This document shows, one piece after another, positions 26,880 through 36,234 of a DNA stretch of 64,000 nt (its first letter is position 1; every line of letters begins with the position of its first letter). The notes under the pieces were generated by a model that was not told the origin of the DNA, made no database searches, and saw nothing but the letters and a program-made list of their open reading frames with translations. The translations under genes were made by a program, and so were the position numbers. Source of the DNA: Isobaculum melis (GTDB lineage Bacteria; Bacillota; Bacilli; Lactobacillales; Carnobacteriaceae); contig NZ_FOHA01000013.1 of the NCBI RefSeq assembly GCF_900111355.1, positions 1-64,000 on the forward strand, read 5' to 3'.

Positions 26880-29546
26880 ATGGTAGAAGAGAAAAAGCAA
26901 CAAGTCCAAGGTGTGTTTTATACACAAACGGAGGAAGAAGTACTAAGTAATTTAGGGACAGCAGTCGAAGGTCTTTCAGATGCTGAGGCAAAAAAACGTT
27001 TGGCGTCGTATGGTGCAAACCAATTAGATGAAGGAAAAACAAAAAGCTTATTTGTAAAATTTTTAGAGCAATTTAAAGATTTTATGATTATTGTCTTAAT
27101 GGCTGCAGCGATTATTTCTGGCTTCTTTGGGGATGTAACAGATGCTGTGATTATTATGTTAGTTGTGGTTGTAAATGCCATTCTTGGTGTCTTCCAAGAA
27201 GCAAAAGCTGAGCAAGCGATTAATGCATTAAAAATGATGTCCTCTCCTCATGCTCGTGTTAAACGTGATGGACATGTGGTGACACTGAAAAGTGAAGAGC
27301 TTGTACCAGGAGATATTATCTTGCTTGAAGCTGGAGATGTGGTACCAGCAGATGTGCGTTTCTTAGAGATTGCTTCATTAAAAATTGAAGAAGCAGCCTT
27401 AACAGGTGAATCTGTACCTGTTGAGAAAAGTATGAATAAGATTGAAGATGCTGAGGTTGGTATTGGGGATCGTACCAACATGGGCTTTATGAATAGTAAT
27501 GTAACTTATGGTCGCGGAATAGCAGTCGTTGTTGGCACTGGAATGAATACTGAAGTTGGTAAAATTGCGGATATGCTCGCAACTGCTGATGAAACAAAAA
27601 CACCTTTACAAGAAAACTTAAATCAGCTTGGTAAATATTTAACGATTGCGATTTTAGTTGTAGCGGCTGTGATGTTTGTTGTTGGGATTAACGGCGGTAA
27701 AGAAGCTATTGATATGTTATTAACTTCAATTTCATTAGCTGTAGCAGCGATTCCAGAAGGATTACCAGCAATTGTTACGATTATTTTAGCTTTAGGAACA
27801 CAAAAAATGGCTAAAAGAAATGCGATTGTCCGTAAATTACCTGCAGTTGAAACCTTAGGTAGTACGGAGATTATTTGTTCTGATAAAACCGGAACCTTAA
27901 CTTTAAATCAAATGACTGTTGAAAAAGTTTTCGTTAATGGCACCTTACAGGATGCAAGCGAAGCGATTGATACAACCTTACCAATTGTTCAAATTATGAC
28001 ATTAAGTAATGATACAAAAATTTCTTCTGATGGTTCATTAATTGGAGATCCAACTGAAACAGCGATGGTTCAATTCTCATTAGATAAAGGCCTAGATGTG
28101 AATGGCTTAAATACAAGCGAGCCTCGTGTTGGCGAAGTGCCATTTGATTCAGATCGTAAATTAATGTCAACAATCAATGAATTATCAACTGGTGGCTACC
28201 AAATTGCAACAAAAGGTGCACCAGATGAATTACTCAAACGTTGTACCCATTATGTAGTAAACGGTGAAGTAAAACCAATGGATCAAGAAATGCATGCATT
28301 AATTTTAGCAACGAACCACAATTTAGCCAAACAAGCACTACGTGTGCTAGCAATGGCTTACCGCCAAGTAGATGCAATCCCAGCTGAAATGGATTCAGAA
28401 GTTGTTGAACAAGAGTTAATTTATGCAGGAATGATTGGGATGATTGACCCAGAACGTCCAGAAGCAAAAGATGCAGTTGCAACAGCTCGCGAAGCGGGTA
28501 TTCGCCCAATTATGATTACAGGTGACCACCGCGATACTGCACAAGCAATTGCGACACGTCTAGGAATTGTTGAAGAAGGCAATGATGATGCAGTGATTAC
28601 AGGTGCAGAATTAAATGAGCTTTCAGATGAAGAATTTGCAACAGCGGTTACCAAATACTCAGTCTATGCCCGTGTTTCTCCTGAGCATAAAGTGCGTATT
28701 GTGAAAGCATGGCAGAAAAAAGGCAAGATTGTGGCGATGACAGGTGATGGTGTCAATGATGCACCGGCACTTAAAACAGCCGATATTGGGATTGGTATGG
28801 GGATTACTGGTACTGAGGTTTCTAAAGGTGCCAGCGAAATGGTCCTAGCGGATGATAACTTCTCAACCATTATCGTAGCCGTTGAAGAAGGACGTAAAGT
28901 CTTCTCTAATATTCAAAAATCAATTCAATATCTATTATCTGCTAACCTAGGTGAAGTCTTAACCCTATTCATCGCAACAATGGTTGGCTGGACCATTTTA
29001 ACACCTGTCCATATTTTATGGATTAACCTTGTAACAGATACATTCCCAGCGATTGCTTTAGGTTTAGAGCCAGCTGAAAAAGATGTCATGAAACAAAAAC
29101 CAAGAGGTCGCAATTCAAACTTCTTCTCTAATGGTGTTTTCCCAAGTATTATTTATCAAGGGATTATTGAAGGTGGGATTACTTTAGGGATTTACTGGTG
29201 GGCAATCACATTCCCAGTACATGCTGGCTATGATGCAGCACACTTAGATGCAAGTACAATGGCCTTTGCAACACTTGGTTTGATTCAATTGTTCCACGCC
29301 TTTAACGTAAAATCCATTCATGGTTCATTATTCTCAGTGGGCGCATTTAAAAATAAATCATTTAACTGGGCAGTCTTGTTGTCATTTGTTTTATTAGCGG
29401 CAACTATTTTAGTCCCTGGCTTAAACGATGCCTTTAACGTAGCACATCTAGATTCTTATCAATGGTTAGCAGTATTCGTTGCTTCATTTGCGATTGTGCC
29501 AATTGTTGAAATCGTGAAATTTTTCCAACGTAAACTTGTAAAATAA
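26880..29546 (+). CDS. P-type cation ATPase, Ca2+/Mn2+ type (PMCA/SERCA-like)
   Basis: An 888-residue P2-type ATPase of the inner membrane. It has ten membrane segments and, in order, the TGES actuator loop, the cation-binding IPEGLPA motif of helix 4, the phosphorylated Asp in CSDKTGTLTLNQM, KGAPDE, TGDHRDTA and TGDGVNDAPAL, and a C-terminal block of helices. This class pumps Ca2+ or Mn2+ out of the cytoplasm. The manganese riboswitch leader favours a role in Mn2+ export or shared Ca/Mn homeostasis, like lactococcal YoaB. The ribosome site is AAGGAGG. A weak hairpin terminator follows. Confidence 0.95.
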   Translation: MVEEKKQQVQGVFYTQTEEEVLSNLGTAVEGLSDAEAKKRLASYGANQLDEGKTKSLFVKFLEQFKDFMIIVLMAAAIISGFFGDVTDAVIIMLVVVVNAILGVFQEAKAEQAINALKMMSSPHARVKRDGHVVTLKSEELVPGDIILLEAGDVVPADVRFLEIASLKIEEAALTGESVPVEKSMNKIEDAEVGIGDRTNMGFMNSNVTYGRGIAVVVGTGMNTEVGKIADMLATADETKTPLQENLNQLGKYLTIAILVVAAVMFVVGINGGKEAIDMLLTSISLAVAAIPEGLPAIVTIILALGTQKMAKRNAIVRKLPAVETLGSTEIICSDKTGTLTLNQMTVEKVFVNGTLQDASEAIDTTLPIVQIMTLSNDTKISSDGSLIGDPTETAMVQFSLDKGLDVNGLNTSEPRVGEVPFDSDRKLMSTINELSTGGYQIATKGAPDELLKRCTHYVVNGEVKPMDQEMHALILATNHNLAKQALRVLAMAYRQVDAIPAEMDSEVVEQELIYAGMIGMIDPERPEAKDAVATAREAGIRPIMITGDHRDTAQAIATRLGIVEEGNDDAVITGAELNELSDEEFATAVTKYSVYARVSPEHKVRIVKAWQKKGKIVAMTGDGVNDAPALKTADIGIGMGITGTEVSKGASEMVLADDNFSTIIVAVEEGRKVFSNIQKSIQYLLSANLGEVLTLFIATMVGWTILTPVHILWINLVTDTFPAIALGLEPAEKDVMKQKPRGRNSNFFSNGVFPSIIYQGIIEGGITLGIYWWAITFPVHAGYDAAHLDASTMAFATLGLIQLFHAFNVKSIHGSLFSVGAFKNKSFNWAVLLSFVLLAATILVPGLNDAFNVAHLDSYQWLAVFVASFAIVPIVEIVKFFQRKLVK

Positions 29547-29555
29547 TTCAGTAGA

Positions 29556-29588
29556 AAAGTCTAAGCCAATTTGGTTTAGCCTTTTCAT
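29556..29588 (+). terminator. Hairpin after the P-type ATPase gene
   Basis: GAAAAG.CTAA.CCAA pairs with GG..TAG.CTTTTC with a few bulges; T-richness after it is modest. Confidence 0.55.
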
Positions 29589-29619
29589 TACATAATATAC
29601 ACCTAAAGGAGTGAAGCCT

Positions 29620-30075
29620 ATGCATGAAAAATTATGGCAGACTTGTCAAAAAGAGTTGAACATCAGTAACCAGCCAACCCCTGAATTAATGACATTTGGT
29701 AACACAAAAGAAATGGCAGATGAGCTAGCCGAGTTAGTTTTAGCTGGTGAAAAAATAGCCACCTCGTCCTTACTTGAATTGTATGACTACCGAGAAGCAA
29801 AAATCAGCGAAGTTGGAGATTATGCCTTATTATTAAACGGTGATAGTGATGCAGTAGCAGTGGTAAAAGTAGTGCGTACTACAATCCAAAGATTTGGTGA
29901 CATTGATGAGCAGTTTGCAAAAGAAGAGGGCGATGGCAGCTTAGCAAATTGGTTAGCCATCCATCTGCCTTATTATACGCAGCAGTTAGCAAGGATTGAT
30001 CAACCATTTTCAAATGATGTACTGCTACATTGTATTTGGTTTGAAGTGGTAAAATTACTTTCTAATGAAACTTAA
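29620..30075 (+). CDS. ASCH domain protein
   Basis: The 151-residue protein is a compact ASCH fold, related to PUA domains that bind RNA or modified bases. Family marks are FGNTKEMADELAELVLAGEKIATSSLL (the G-x-K-x-A-T-x-S-L core) and VVRTTIQRFGDIDEQFAKEEGDGSLANW. ASCH proteins of this type include RNases and N4-acetylcytidine amidohydrolases, so an RNA- or nucleoside-related role is plausible but unproven. An in-frame GTG at 29611 abuts the AAAGGA ribosome site; ATG 29620 is correctly spaced and was chosen. It is followed 12 bases later by an Imm26-like gene. Confidence 0.83.
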   Translation: MHEKLWQTCQKELNISNQPTPELMTFGNTKEMADELAELVLAGEKIATSSLLELYDYREAKISEVGDYALLLNGDSDAVAVVKVVRTTIQRFGDIDEQFAKEEGDGSLANWLAIHLPYYTQQLARIDQPFSNDVLLHCIWFEVVKLLSNET

Positions 30076-30087
30076 GGGGGAAAATCT

Positions 30088-30894
30088 TTGAGTAAAAAAA
30101 TAACATTCGGAAAAATTGACATTCAGCTACCTTCAGAAACACTTACAGTCTTTGAAATTTTTGAAGATTTAGCCACTTTATTTGAAACTGATTATCAATC
30201 AGAAGCAGTTGCTAGGTTAAAAAAAGAATTAAATAAAATACCAGCTTTAAAACCTAAACCAACGATTGATTATGAAGCAGATAGGACATCGCTAACTAGC
30301 CGAAGCGCAACAACTATTTATTGTGTGGCTGAATGTATCAATCATTTAGCTGCTAGTGAAGAGCAACTAACAACTCTCGAAAAAGAGCAAATCATGACAA
30401 CTTTAAAGACTTGGAAACGGCCAAAACCTCAAAGATGGCAGATTGGAGATGTTTTTAGCATCCCATTAATGGATGGTACCTTTATGTTTGGCCAAGTCAT
30501 TGATACATACTTAACTAAAAGTTCACCCATTTGTTTACTATTTGAATTGAAAAAAAGTCAAGAAAAAGTTGGAGATGCTGAATTAGCAGTAAGTCAGGTC
30601 ATTACTGTTTTAAATATAGATAATGAACCACTAAATAATGGCACTTATAAAGTACTTCATCATATGCAGTGTTTTATGTCAAAAGCACAACGAGTAAATG
30701 CCAATACTTCTTATGGTGGTACAATCATGACGGCTTTAGGAAATGCTTACTATGGCTTAGAGCCTTGGAATATTTTGTATAAAGAAGATTATTACGACCA
30801 ACTCTTACTTTCTAACATTGCAAGGCCTAAAACAGCACAAGTCTTAACACAAGAAGCAAGAAATGCTTATCGTAATAAACATGCTGGTGTGTGA
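30088..30894 (+). CDS. Imm26-like protein with an N-terminal extension
   Basis: The 268-residue protein has a C-terminal half (about 115-245) that resembles the Imm26 immunity-protein family, seen in WQIGDVFSIPLMDGTFMFGQVID and the aromatic LEPWNILYKEDYYDQLL. The N-terminal 110 residues are helical and of unknown type. Imm26 proteins accompany polymorphic toxins, but no toxin gene is near. The start is TTG 30088 after a strong AAGGGGG site. It forms a unit with the ASCH gene. It could be an orphan immunity protein or a domesticated member with another role. Confidence 0.65.
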   Translation: MSKKITFGKIDIQLPSETLTVFEIFEDLATLFETDYQSEAVARLKKELNKIPALKPKPTIDYEADRTSLTSRSATTIYCVAECINHLAASEEQLTTLEKEQIMTTLKTWKRPKPQRWQIGDVFSIPLMDGTFMFGQVIDTYLTKSSPICLLFELKKSQEKVGDAELAVSQVITVLNIDNEPLNNGTYKVLHHMQCFMSKAQRVNANTSYGGTIMTALGNAYYGLEPWNILYKEDYYDQLLLSNIARPKTAQVLTQEARNAYRNKHAGV

Positions 30895-30915
30895 TAATAG
30901 GTGAATAGCGTAAAC

Positions 30916-30951
30916 AAAAAAAGATTCTCTAGAAAAAGAGAATCTTTTTTT
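30916..30951. terminator. Bidirectional terminator
   Basis: AAAAAAGATTCTCT and AGAGAATCTTTTTT form a perfect hairpin with T-runs on both sides, between the Imm26-like gene (+) and the J-domain-like gene (-). Confidence 0.93.
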
Positions 30952-32680
30952 ATTTACTATTTTTTCTAATGCAAGCTAAAGCCTCTTGAAACAGTAGTTT
31001 CTCCTTAGCCATACAAAAGAAAGTCTCTTGATAAAGTGTCACCATTTCTTCTAAAAGTGAAGCATAAGCTTCATGAGAAAGTGTGACCTTTTCTTTAACT
31101 AAACTAAAATATAAAACGACTTGTTCAAGTTGGTAATAAATGATTATTTTACCATCAGATTCCATATCATATTGATAGGTCTTTTGCTGACCAAATTGCT
31201 GGATTTGTTCAAATAGATGCTCTCTATAAATCGTCCGAATGCCTTTTCTAGAAAAAGCATCTAAATAGATATATTGGAGGAGCCATTCTTTTTGTTTTTC
31301 TTCAGGAACCTCCTTGGCTTTTCGATCTGCTTCTGTCCGCGTTTGTTCGGTTTCAATAAAGTGCTCATAAGAGTGTTCATCAAAGCGTTTCTTATTTTTA
31401 AACATAAACCAATATTTTTCAAAAGCGCCTTCTCGAAGTGTTTCAAGGAAAAATGACCAATCATTCAATCGTTGCTCCTGTTCCTTTTGATAACTTGTTT
31501 GATAAGTAAGGAATAATTCTTTCCATAATGAATAAGAAATTTGAGGATGTGTTTCTACAAGATAGACAAAATCCAGTAAAAAAGCACTTGTCAGCATATA
31601 TTTTTGAAAAGGTTCACTTGCAAAATAAGCTTGAATTTGTGGCAATTGTGCTTCTCCAGCCTCATCCTGACAAAAAGCTGCATATTGGTTTAATAACGCC
31701 TTTTTCTCTTTTTGAGCTGTTTTACCCAAGATATCTAATTTGGCAATATTTAAATGAATGGATTCTAACGCATCTTTAATTGGTTGGTATTGAGCATCTT
31801 TTAGTTGCTGTAAGGAAAAAATTTCAACTAGCATGATGTAAAAATCAAGCGGCATCTGTTGATAATGTTGAATAAAATAAACTAACAGATCAATGGTCTC
31901 AGGCTCACGAGGTACTTTGATAATAGGATAAACTTGATAGGTTAGCGGATAGATTGCTTCTTGCCAAAGATATTCTCTTTCGTAGTAAGGAACAAACTCA
32001 TAAAACGGTAGTGTCATCCGAATGGCTGGCGCTTCATGTGCTAGTCTCAAGCTACGATAATTTGTAAATGTAATCCAAGTAGAAAGATTTTCTTTTTTAT
32101 GAAGCTGTTTTAATAAATCGATTTGCCTTTCAAGAGATTCAAAAGCAATGACTTTAAGCAAGGAATAAAGTGTAACAGGCGACTTTTCTTTATGTGGATC
32201 ATAAGTAAAAAAAGCATGTGAAAGGATGGGCATCGTATCAGCAAATAAACCATAGCTCATGGAAAAAACAACTAAAAATGGCATTGGTAATAGTTGTTGT
32301 TTTTGATAATGTTGTAAAAATTGTGCAAGAACTTCTATCCACTCATCATCATATTGAACCGCTAAAAAAGTAGGGGATAGGAAAAATTTTTTCCATGTTG
32401 TAAGTAAATCCAATCGCTGATTTTGTTGGAATAAAGTTTGTAATTGTTCAATCGCTTCTTTTGTTGCATCATTTACTTGGCTAGATAATTGAAATTTTTC
32501 TTTTTTTGTTGAAGTATCAAGTTTAAGAGCCGTTTTAGAAGCTTTTATGTAGGCAGCATATAATTCTGGTAGGTCTTCATAATAGTGGGTACCTAAAGTG
32601 TGTAGCCATTGTTCAAAATAAGCCTGTTGGATGTCTTTCCAGTTGACTGTTTGTTCGATATTTAGTAGATCCCAAATCAT
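30950..32680 (-). CDS. Large protein with a degenerate J-domain-like N-terminus
   Basis: The 576-residue protein starts MIWDLLNIEQTVNWKDIQQAY, which resembles the first helices of J-domain proteins found in Firmicutes. The HPD motif expected after helix II is missing (HTLGTHYYEDLPELY is there instead), so it cannot activate Hsp70 in the normal way. The rest is helical and rich in aromatic residues with Gln and Lys, and has no membrane segment or catalytic motif I can name. An in-frame GTG lies two codons upstream, but ATG 32680 is better spaced from AGGAG. Function unknown; an adaptor or scaffold is a guess. Confidence 0.6.
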   Translation of the reverse strand: MIWDLLNIEQTVNWKDIQQAYFEQWLHTLGTHYYEDLPELYAAYIKASKTALKLDTSTKKEKFQLSSQVNDATKEAIEQLQTLFQQNQRLDLLTTWKKFFLSPTFLAVQYDDEWIEVLAQFLQHYQKQQLLPMPFLVVFSMSYGLFADTMPILSHAFFTYDPHKEKSPVTLYSLLKVIAFESLERQIDLLKQLHKKENLSTWITFTNYRSLRLAHEAPAIRMTLPFYEFVPYYEREYLWQEAIYPLTYQVYPIIKVPREPETIDLLVYFIQHYQQMPLDFYIMLVEIFSLQQLKDAQYQPIKDALESIHLNIAKLDILGKTAQKEKKALLNQYAAFCQDEAGEAQLPQIQAYFASEPFQKYMLTSAFLLDFVYLVETHPQISYSLWKELFLTYQTSYQKEQEQRLNDWSFFLETLREGAFEKYWFMFKNKKRFDEHSYEHFIETEQTRTEADRKAKEVPEEKQKEWLLQYIYLDAFSRKGIRTIYREHLFEQIQQFGQQKTYQYDMESDGKIIIYYQLEQVVLYFSLVKEKVTLSHEAYASLLEEMVTLYQETFFCMAKEKLLFQEALACIRKNSK

Positions 32681-32949
32681 TAACACGCACTCCTTTTATT
32701 TTTGCATTTCATTTTATTCTATTTTAACACAGAATAAAAAAGGAATCCGCTAAGAAAGATTACTTGTTATATAAACATAAAAAGAGCTTCATGTATATTT
32801 TGAACTAATTACTATGAGCCATTAAATCAAACCTTTGTTAAAGGGGTTAGTAGGAGAATATAATAAAGTCTTCTCAAAAGATAAGTTTTATAGTATAATA
32901 TAATTTCATATAACTATATATGCAAAATTTAATAAAGGATGCGTTTTCG

Positions 32950-34923
32950 ATGAAATTAAGTAAAAAACTGAGCATTTTTAGTATCATTATTTTGTTTTCT
33001 CAAATCAGTCTAAGTGGTATCTCAAATGCAGATGAAACTCAGCAGGAAATACATACGAGTAACAACTCTGAACTAAATACAACAAATGAAAGCACTTCTA
33101 CGGAAGATGAAGAAATAGCAGCAGAAGATAGTAAACAAGATTCAGAAACTGAAAATAGCTTCAATGAGGTAAGTGAAGCAGAAGAGGCCGTAAAAGAGGA
33201 GCCAATTACAGAAGAAGTATTAACTGAAAGTAATGTGGCTGAAGTAGAAAACACCAGAATAGATAACACAACTAACCAGACGAATCCGTCTGCCGTTGAA
33301 CCCCTCTCTTCATGGATGCCAGATCCAGTTCTACAACAAGAAGTAGCGAGAACATTGGCAATACCAGTAGAAGAGATTACAAAAGACTCCTTGAGGAGAT
33401 TATCCCGTATAGAGATACAGGAAGGTACCATTTCAAATCTTAAGGGACTCGAATTTGCCAATAATTTAGTGAGTATCAGATTAGCTGACAATGCTGTTGA
33501 AGATCTTTCGCCATTAGCGAATCTTACTAAGTTAACAATATTGCGTCTGCCTAACAATAATATTAGCGATATCAGCTCCCTTTCTCATCTGGTTTCGTTA
33601 TGGTATGTTGATTTATCTGGGAATAAGATTAGTTCCATTCAAACAATCAGCTCTTTAACTGAACTCAGCAATTTAAACCTATCTGATAATCAAATTAGTG
33701 ATTTGACACCACTTGCTGGTTTATCAGCTCTCAAAACTTTGGATTTAGATCATAATCAAATTAGTGATTTGATGCCACTAAGTAAATTGGCTACTCTTGA
33801 TTTTTTAAGCTTAACTAATAATCAAATTTCGGATTTGAGTCCACTTAAAAATCTCGTTGAAATCCAACAATTAATTTTGACTGACAATCAGGTAAGTGAT
33901 ATCAGTCCGCTTATTCCACTAAAAAAAATGACGACTTTGCACATGTCGAATAATCAAGTGAGTGACATTAGCAGCCTTGATTTTAAAAAGCTTGCATTTT
34001 TAGAACTAGCCAATAATCAAATTAGTGATGTGAGCTTTATTGATTATCACGGTTATTATCTCGATTTAAGTCACAACCAGATTACTGATATTAGCTCTCT
34101 AACTTTTTGGGATCAAACAAGAAGAATCGATTTATCTCATAATCAAATTCATGATGTTAGCTCAATGAAGCCAAAGAAACCTTCTCATTTGGAGAGATTG
34201 AACATTAGTCATAATCAGATTGCAGATATCAGTCCACTTAACTCGTTCAACTTACTAGCTGAACTAGATGCATCTAATCAAACCATCAACTTACCGGATG
34301 TTGTTTTTTATGATACGCAATATACACAAAATGATTTACTGATAACTGCGATTGATGGGAGTGCTGCTGACTTAAATCCAATAGCTTTAAGAATGGCAAC
34401 ACCAGCAGGAACTTATCAGTCAGAAACAAATAGTATTCATTGGACAAACTTAGCAGCAACAGGTTCGTTTGACGCTTCCTGGTCTACTAGCTCTCGAGCT
34501 GGCGAATTTAGCGGAACGATTACACAGAAATATACTGCTAACAAGGATCTAACAGCTATTGAAGTCAAAGATTCTACACTTTATATTGGTGAAACATGGA
34601 CACCACAGGATAATTTTGTCTCAGCTACGAATAGAGATGGACAAGCCATTAATTTTGATCTTGTAACAGCTGAAGGAGTGGTTGATACAAGTAAAGTTGG
34701 TCAATATCAAGTAACTTATTCATATGAGGGTCAGCTACAGACAGCAACTATCACAGTTCAAGAAAAAGTAGCACCTATAAAAGAATCAAACGATCCAACC
34801 AATCAAACTAAGACTACACCTAAATTACCACAAACTGGAGAAACTTCTAGTAAAATGCCAATTGTGATTGGCTTAATTGTCATTGTTTTAGCAATTGTTA
34901 TTTGGCGCTTTAAGAAAAAATAA
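32950..34923 (+). CDS. Internalin-like LRR surface protein, LPxTG-anchored
   Basis: This 657-residue protein is secreted and wall-bound. It has a signal peptide (about 1-28, MKLSKKLSIFSIIILFSQ), an acidic Ser/Thr/Glu-rich region (about 30-120), and roughly thirteen leucine-rich repeats of 21-23 residues of the internalin/SDS22 type (about 140-450, with the recurring NQISDLSPL). An Ig-like/LRR cap follows, then a Big-3-like domain near 540-600, and LPQTG at 626-630 with a hydrophobic helix and RFKKK tail for sortase A. Such proteins bind host or surface ligands. An in-frame ATG at 32920 exists, but the AAAGGA site fits ATG 32950. The gene stands alone with a terminator behind it. Confidence 0.9.
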   Translation: MKLSKKLSIFSIIILFSQISLSGISNADETQQEIHTSNNSELNTTNESTSTEDEEIAAEDSKQDSETENSFNEVSEAEEAVKEEPITEEVLTESNVAEVENTRIDNTTNQTNPSAVEPLSSWMPDPVLQQEVARTLAIPVEEITKDSLRRLSRIEIQEGTISNLKGLEFANNLVSIRLADNAVEDLSPLANLTKLTILRLPNNNISDISSLSHLVSLWYVDLSGNKISSIQTISSLTELSNLNLSDNQISDLTPLAGLSALKTLDLDHNQISDLMPLSKLATLDFLSLTNNQISDLSPLKNLVEIQQLILTDNQVSDISPLIPLKKMTTLHMSNNQVSDISSLDFKKLAFLELANNQISDVSFIDYHGYYLDLSHNQITDISSLTFWDQTRRIDLSHNQIHDVSSMKPKKPSHLERLNISHNQIADISPLNSFNLLAELDASNQTINLPDVVFYDTQYTQNDLLITAIDGSAADLNPIALRMATPAGTYQSETNSIHWTNLAATGSFDASWSTSSRAGEFSGTITQKYTANKDLTAIEVKDSTLYIGETWTPQDNFVSATNRDGQAINFDLVTAEGVVDTSKVGQYQVTYSYEGQLQTATITVQEKVAPIKESNDPTNQTKTTPKLPQTGETSSKMPIVIGLIVIVLAIVIWRFKKK

Positions 34924-34941
34924 CCTAGTTTTCAAAAAATT

Positions 34942-34970
34942 AAACCTAGACCAAACAGTCTAGGTTTTTC
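34942..34970 (+). terminator. Terminator after the LRR gene
   Basis: AAACCTAGAC and GTCTAGGTTT form a perfect stem around CAAACA, followed by T residues. Confidence 0.92.
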
Positions 34971-35050
34971 ATTGCTTTCAGATTAAATTTTATAAAAAGT
35001 TTCATTTTCTGTTATACTACATATATTAGAATTAAAGGGTGAGGAATAAG

Positions 35051-35521
35051 ATGGAAAAGACGCTACTTGTCAAAAATGAAGAAGAAACAAAACAAATCGC
35101 ATTAAAGCTTGCTGCCTTAGTTGAGCCAGGTGATGTCATCTTGCTAGAAGGAAATCTAGGTGCTGGAAAAACGACTTTTAGTAAAGGGTTAGCACTAGGC
35201 TTAGGGATTCAAAAAACAATTAAGAGTCCAACCTTTACCATCATTAAAGAATACCATCAAGGCAGATTACCTTTCTATCATATGGATGTTTATCGTTTAG
35301 AAGATAGTGGTGCAGATGATTTGGGCTTAGAGGAATATTTCGAAGGAGATGGCTTTTCCGTTGTGGAATGGGCACATCTGGTAGCTAAAAATTTACCACA
35401 GACTTATTTAGAAATCACATTGAATGTTGAAACAAATGATGTTGAGGGAAGAAAAATTCATTTTAAAGCTGTTGGAACACATTATGAGCAGTTATTAACG
35501 GTATTAGAAAAGCAACTTTAA
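35051..35521 (+). CDS. tsaE: tRNA t6A synthesis ATPase TsaE
   Basis: TsaE is the ATPase that helps the TsaB-TsaD complex make threonylcarbamoyladenosine at A37 of ANN-decoding tRNAs. The 156-residue protein has Walker A GNLGAGKTTF (about 36-45), the SPTFTI motif, HMDVYRLED and VVEWAHLV. A GTG at 35039 is in frame, but GAGGAA precedes ATG 35051 at normal spacing. The rest of the pathway (tsaB, tsaD) lies about 7 kb downstream rather than adjacent as in Bacillus. It is followed by a GNAT gene with a strong ribosome site. Confidence 0.95.
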   Translation: MEKTLLVKNEEETKQIALKLAALVEPGDVILLEGNLGAGKTTFSKGLALGLGIQKTIKSPTFTIIKEYHQGRLPFYHMDVYRLEDSGADDLGLEEYFEGDGFSVVEWAHLVAKNLPQTYLEITLNVETNDVEGRKIHFKAVGTHYEQLLTVLEKQL

Positions 35522-35537
35522 AAGGAGGTAGCAAAAA

Positions 35538-36062
35538 GTGACTGAAGAAATAACTGTTGAGCTGCGAGAAGTCATTCCAGAAGATGCTGTTGATATTTTA
35601 GCGTTGCTAAAACAAGTAGGTCAAGAAACAGATTATTTATTGTTAGGGACAGAGCAGCAAGTATTAACGGTTGCACAAGAAAAAGAATATCTTCAAAATA
35701 GGATAGATTTACCTAATAATCTCATGTTAGTGGCAATTGCAGGCAATAAAATCATTGGACTAGCTTCTGTAACAGCTGATACTAATAAAAAAATCCAGCA
35801 TGTTGGTGAGATTGGTATCAGTATTTTAAAAGATTACTGGGGCTTTGGCGTGGGTAGTCTGTTATTAGATGAATTAATTTATTGGAGCCAAACAACTGGT
35901 CTGATTCGTAGGTTAGAACTAACCGTTCAAGAAAGAAATCAACGAGCCGTTCGCTTATATGAAAAATTTGGTTTTCAAACAGAAGGACTCATGGAAAGAG
36001 GGATTTGTTTAAACGGAGATTTCCATTCTGTTCGGTTGATGAGTTTGCTGATTGATGGCTAA
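35538..36062 (+). CDS. GNAT family N-acetyltransferase
   Basis: The 174-residue protein is a GCN5-related acetyltransferase. The N-terminal EVIPEDAVDILALLKQVG helix, the IGISILKDYWGFGVGSLLLDEL acetyl-CoA-binding segment (with G-x-G in place of the usual Q/RxxGxG/A) and RLELTVQERNQRAVRLYEKFGFQTEG are all typical of the RimJ/RimL-like side of the family. The substrate is unknown; proteins, amines or antibiotics are possible. It begins with GTG 35538 after AAAAGGAGG, 16 bases behind tsaE, so the two are cotranscribed. A terminator follows. Confidence 0.88.
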   Translation: MTEEITVELREVIPEDAVDILALLKQVGQETDYLLLGTEQQVLTVAQEKEYLQNRIDLPNNLMLVAIAGNKIIGLASVTADTNKKIQHVGEIGISILKDYWGFGVGSLLLDELIYWSQTTGLIRRLELTVQERNQRAVRLYEKFGFQTEGLMERGICLNGDFHSVRLMSLLIDG

Positions 36063-36084
36063 AATTGAATTTATTCGCTGATTT

Positions 36085-36120
36085 AAAAAGGTTTTAGAGT
36101 GTTTTCTCTAAAACTTTTTT
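36085..36120 (+). terminator. Terminator of tsaE-GNAT
   Basis: AAAAGGTTTTAGAG and CTCTAAAACTTTT form a long hairpin with a T-run. Confidence 0.92.
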
Positions 36121-36138
36121 ATTTTTTTAGAACAAAAC

Positions 36139-36179
36139 AGAACAAATGTTTGACAAACGTTTGTTCTGTGTGCTAAGAT
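36139..36179 (+). promoter_or_regulatory. Promoter with two LexA (SOS) boxes
   Basis: TTGACA (36150-36155) and TAAGAT (36174-36179) are 18 bases apart. Two LexA-type boxes flank and overlap the -35: AGAACAAATGTTTG (36139-36152) and, inverted, CAAACGTTTGTTCT (36154-36167). Both fit the Bacillus consensus CGAACRNRYGTTYC apart from the outer bases. The arrangement forms one large palindrome centred on the -35, so LexA should repress strongly until DNA damage. Confidence 0.8.
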
Positions 36180-36234
36180 GTATTTAACAAGTCGAAATGA
36201 TGAATAACAAAATAAATGAAATGAGGGTTTTAAT

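Noticed and set aside
33039-33557. A 172-codon minus-strand frame in the LRR gene
   Set aside because: It is opposite the acidic low-complexity region; composition is an artefact of the Ser/Thr/Glu codons of the other strand.
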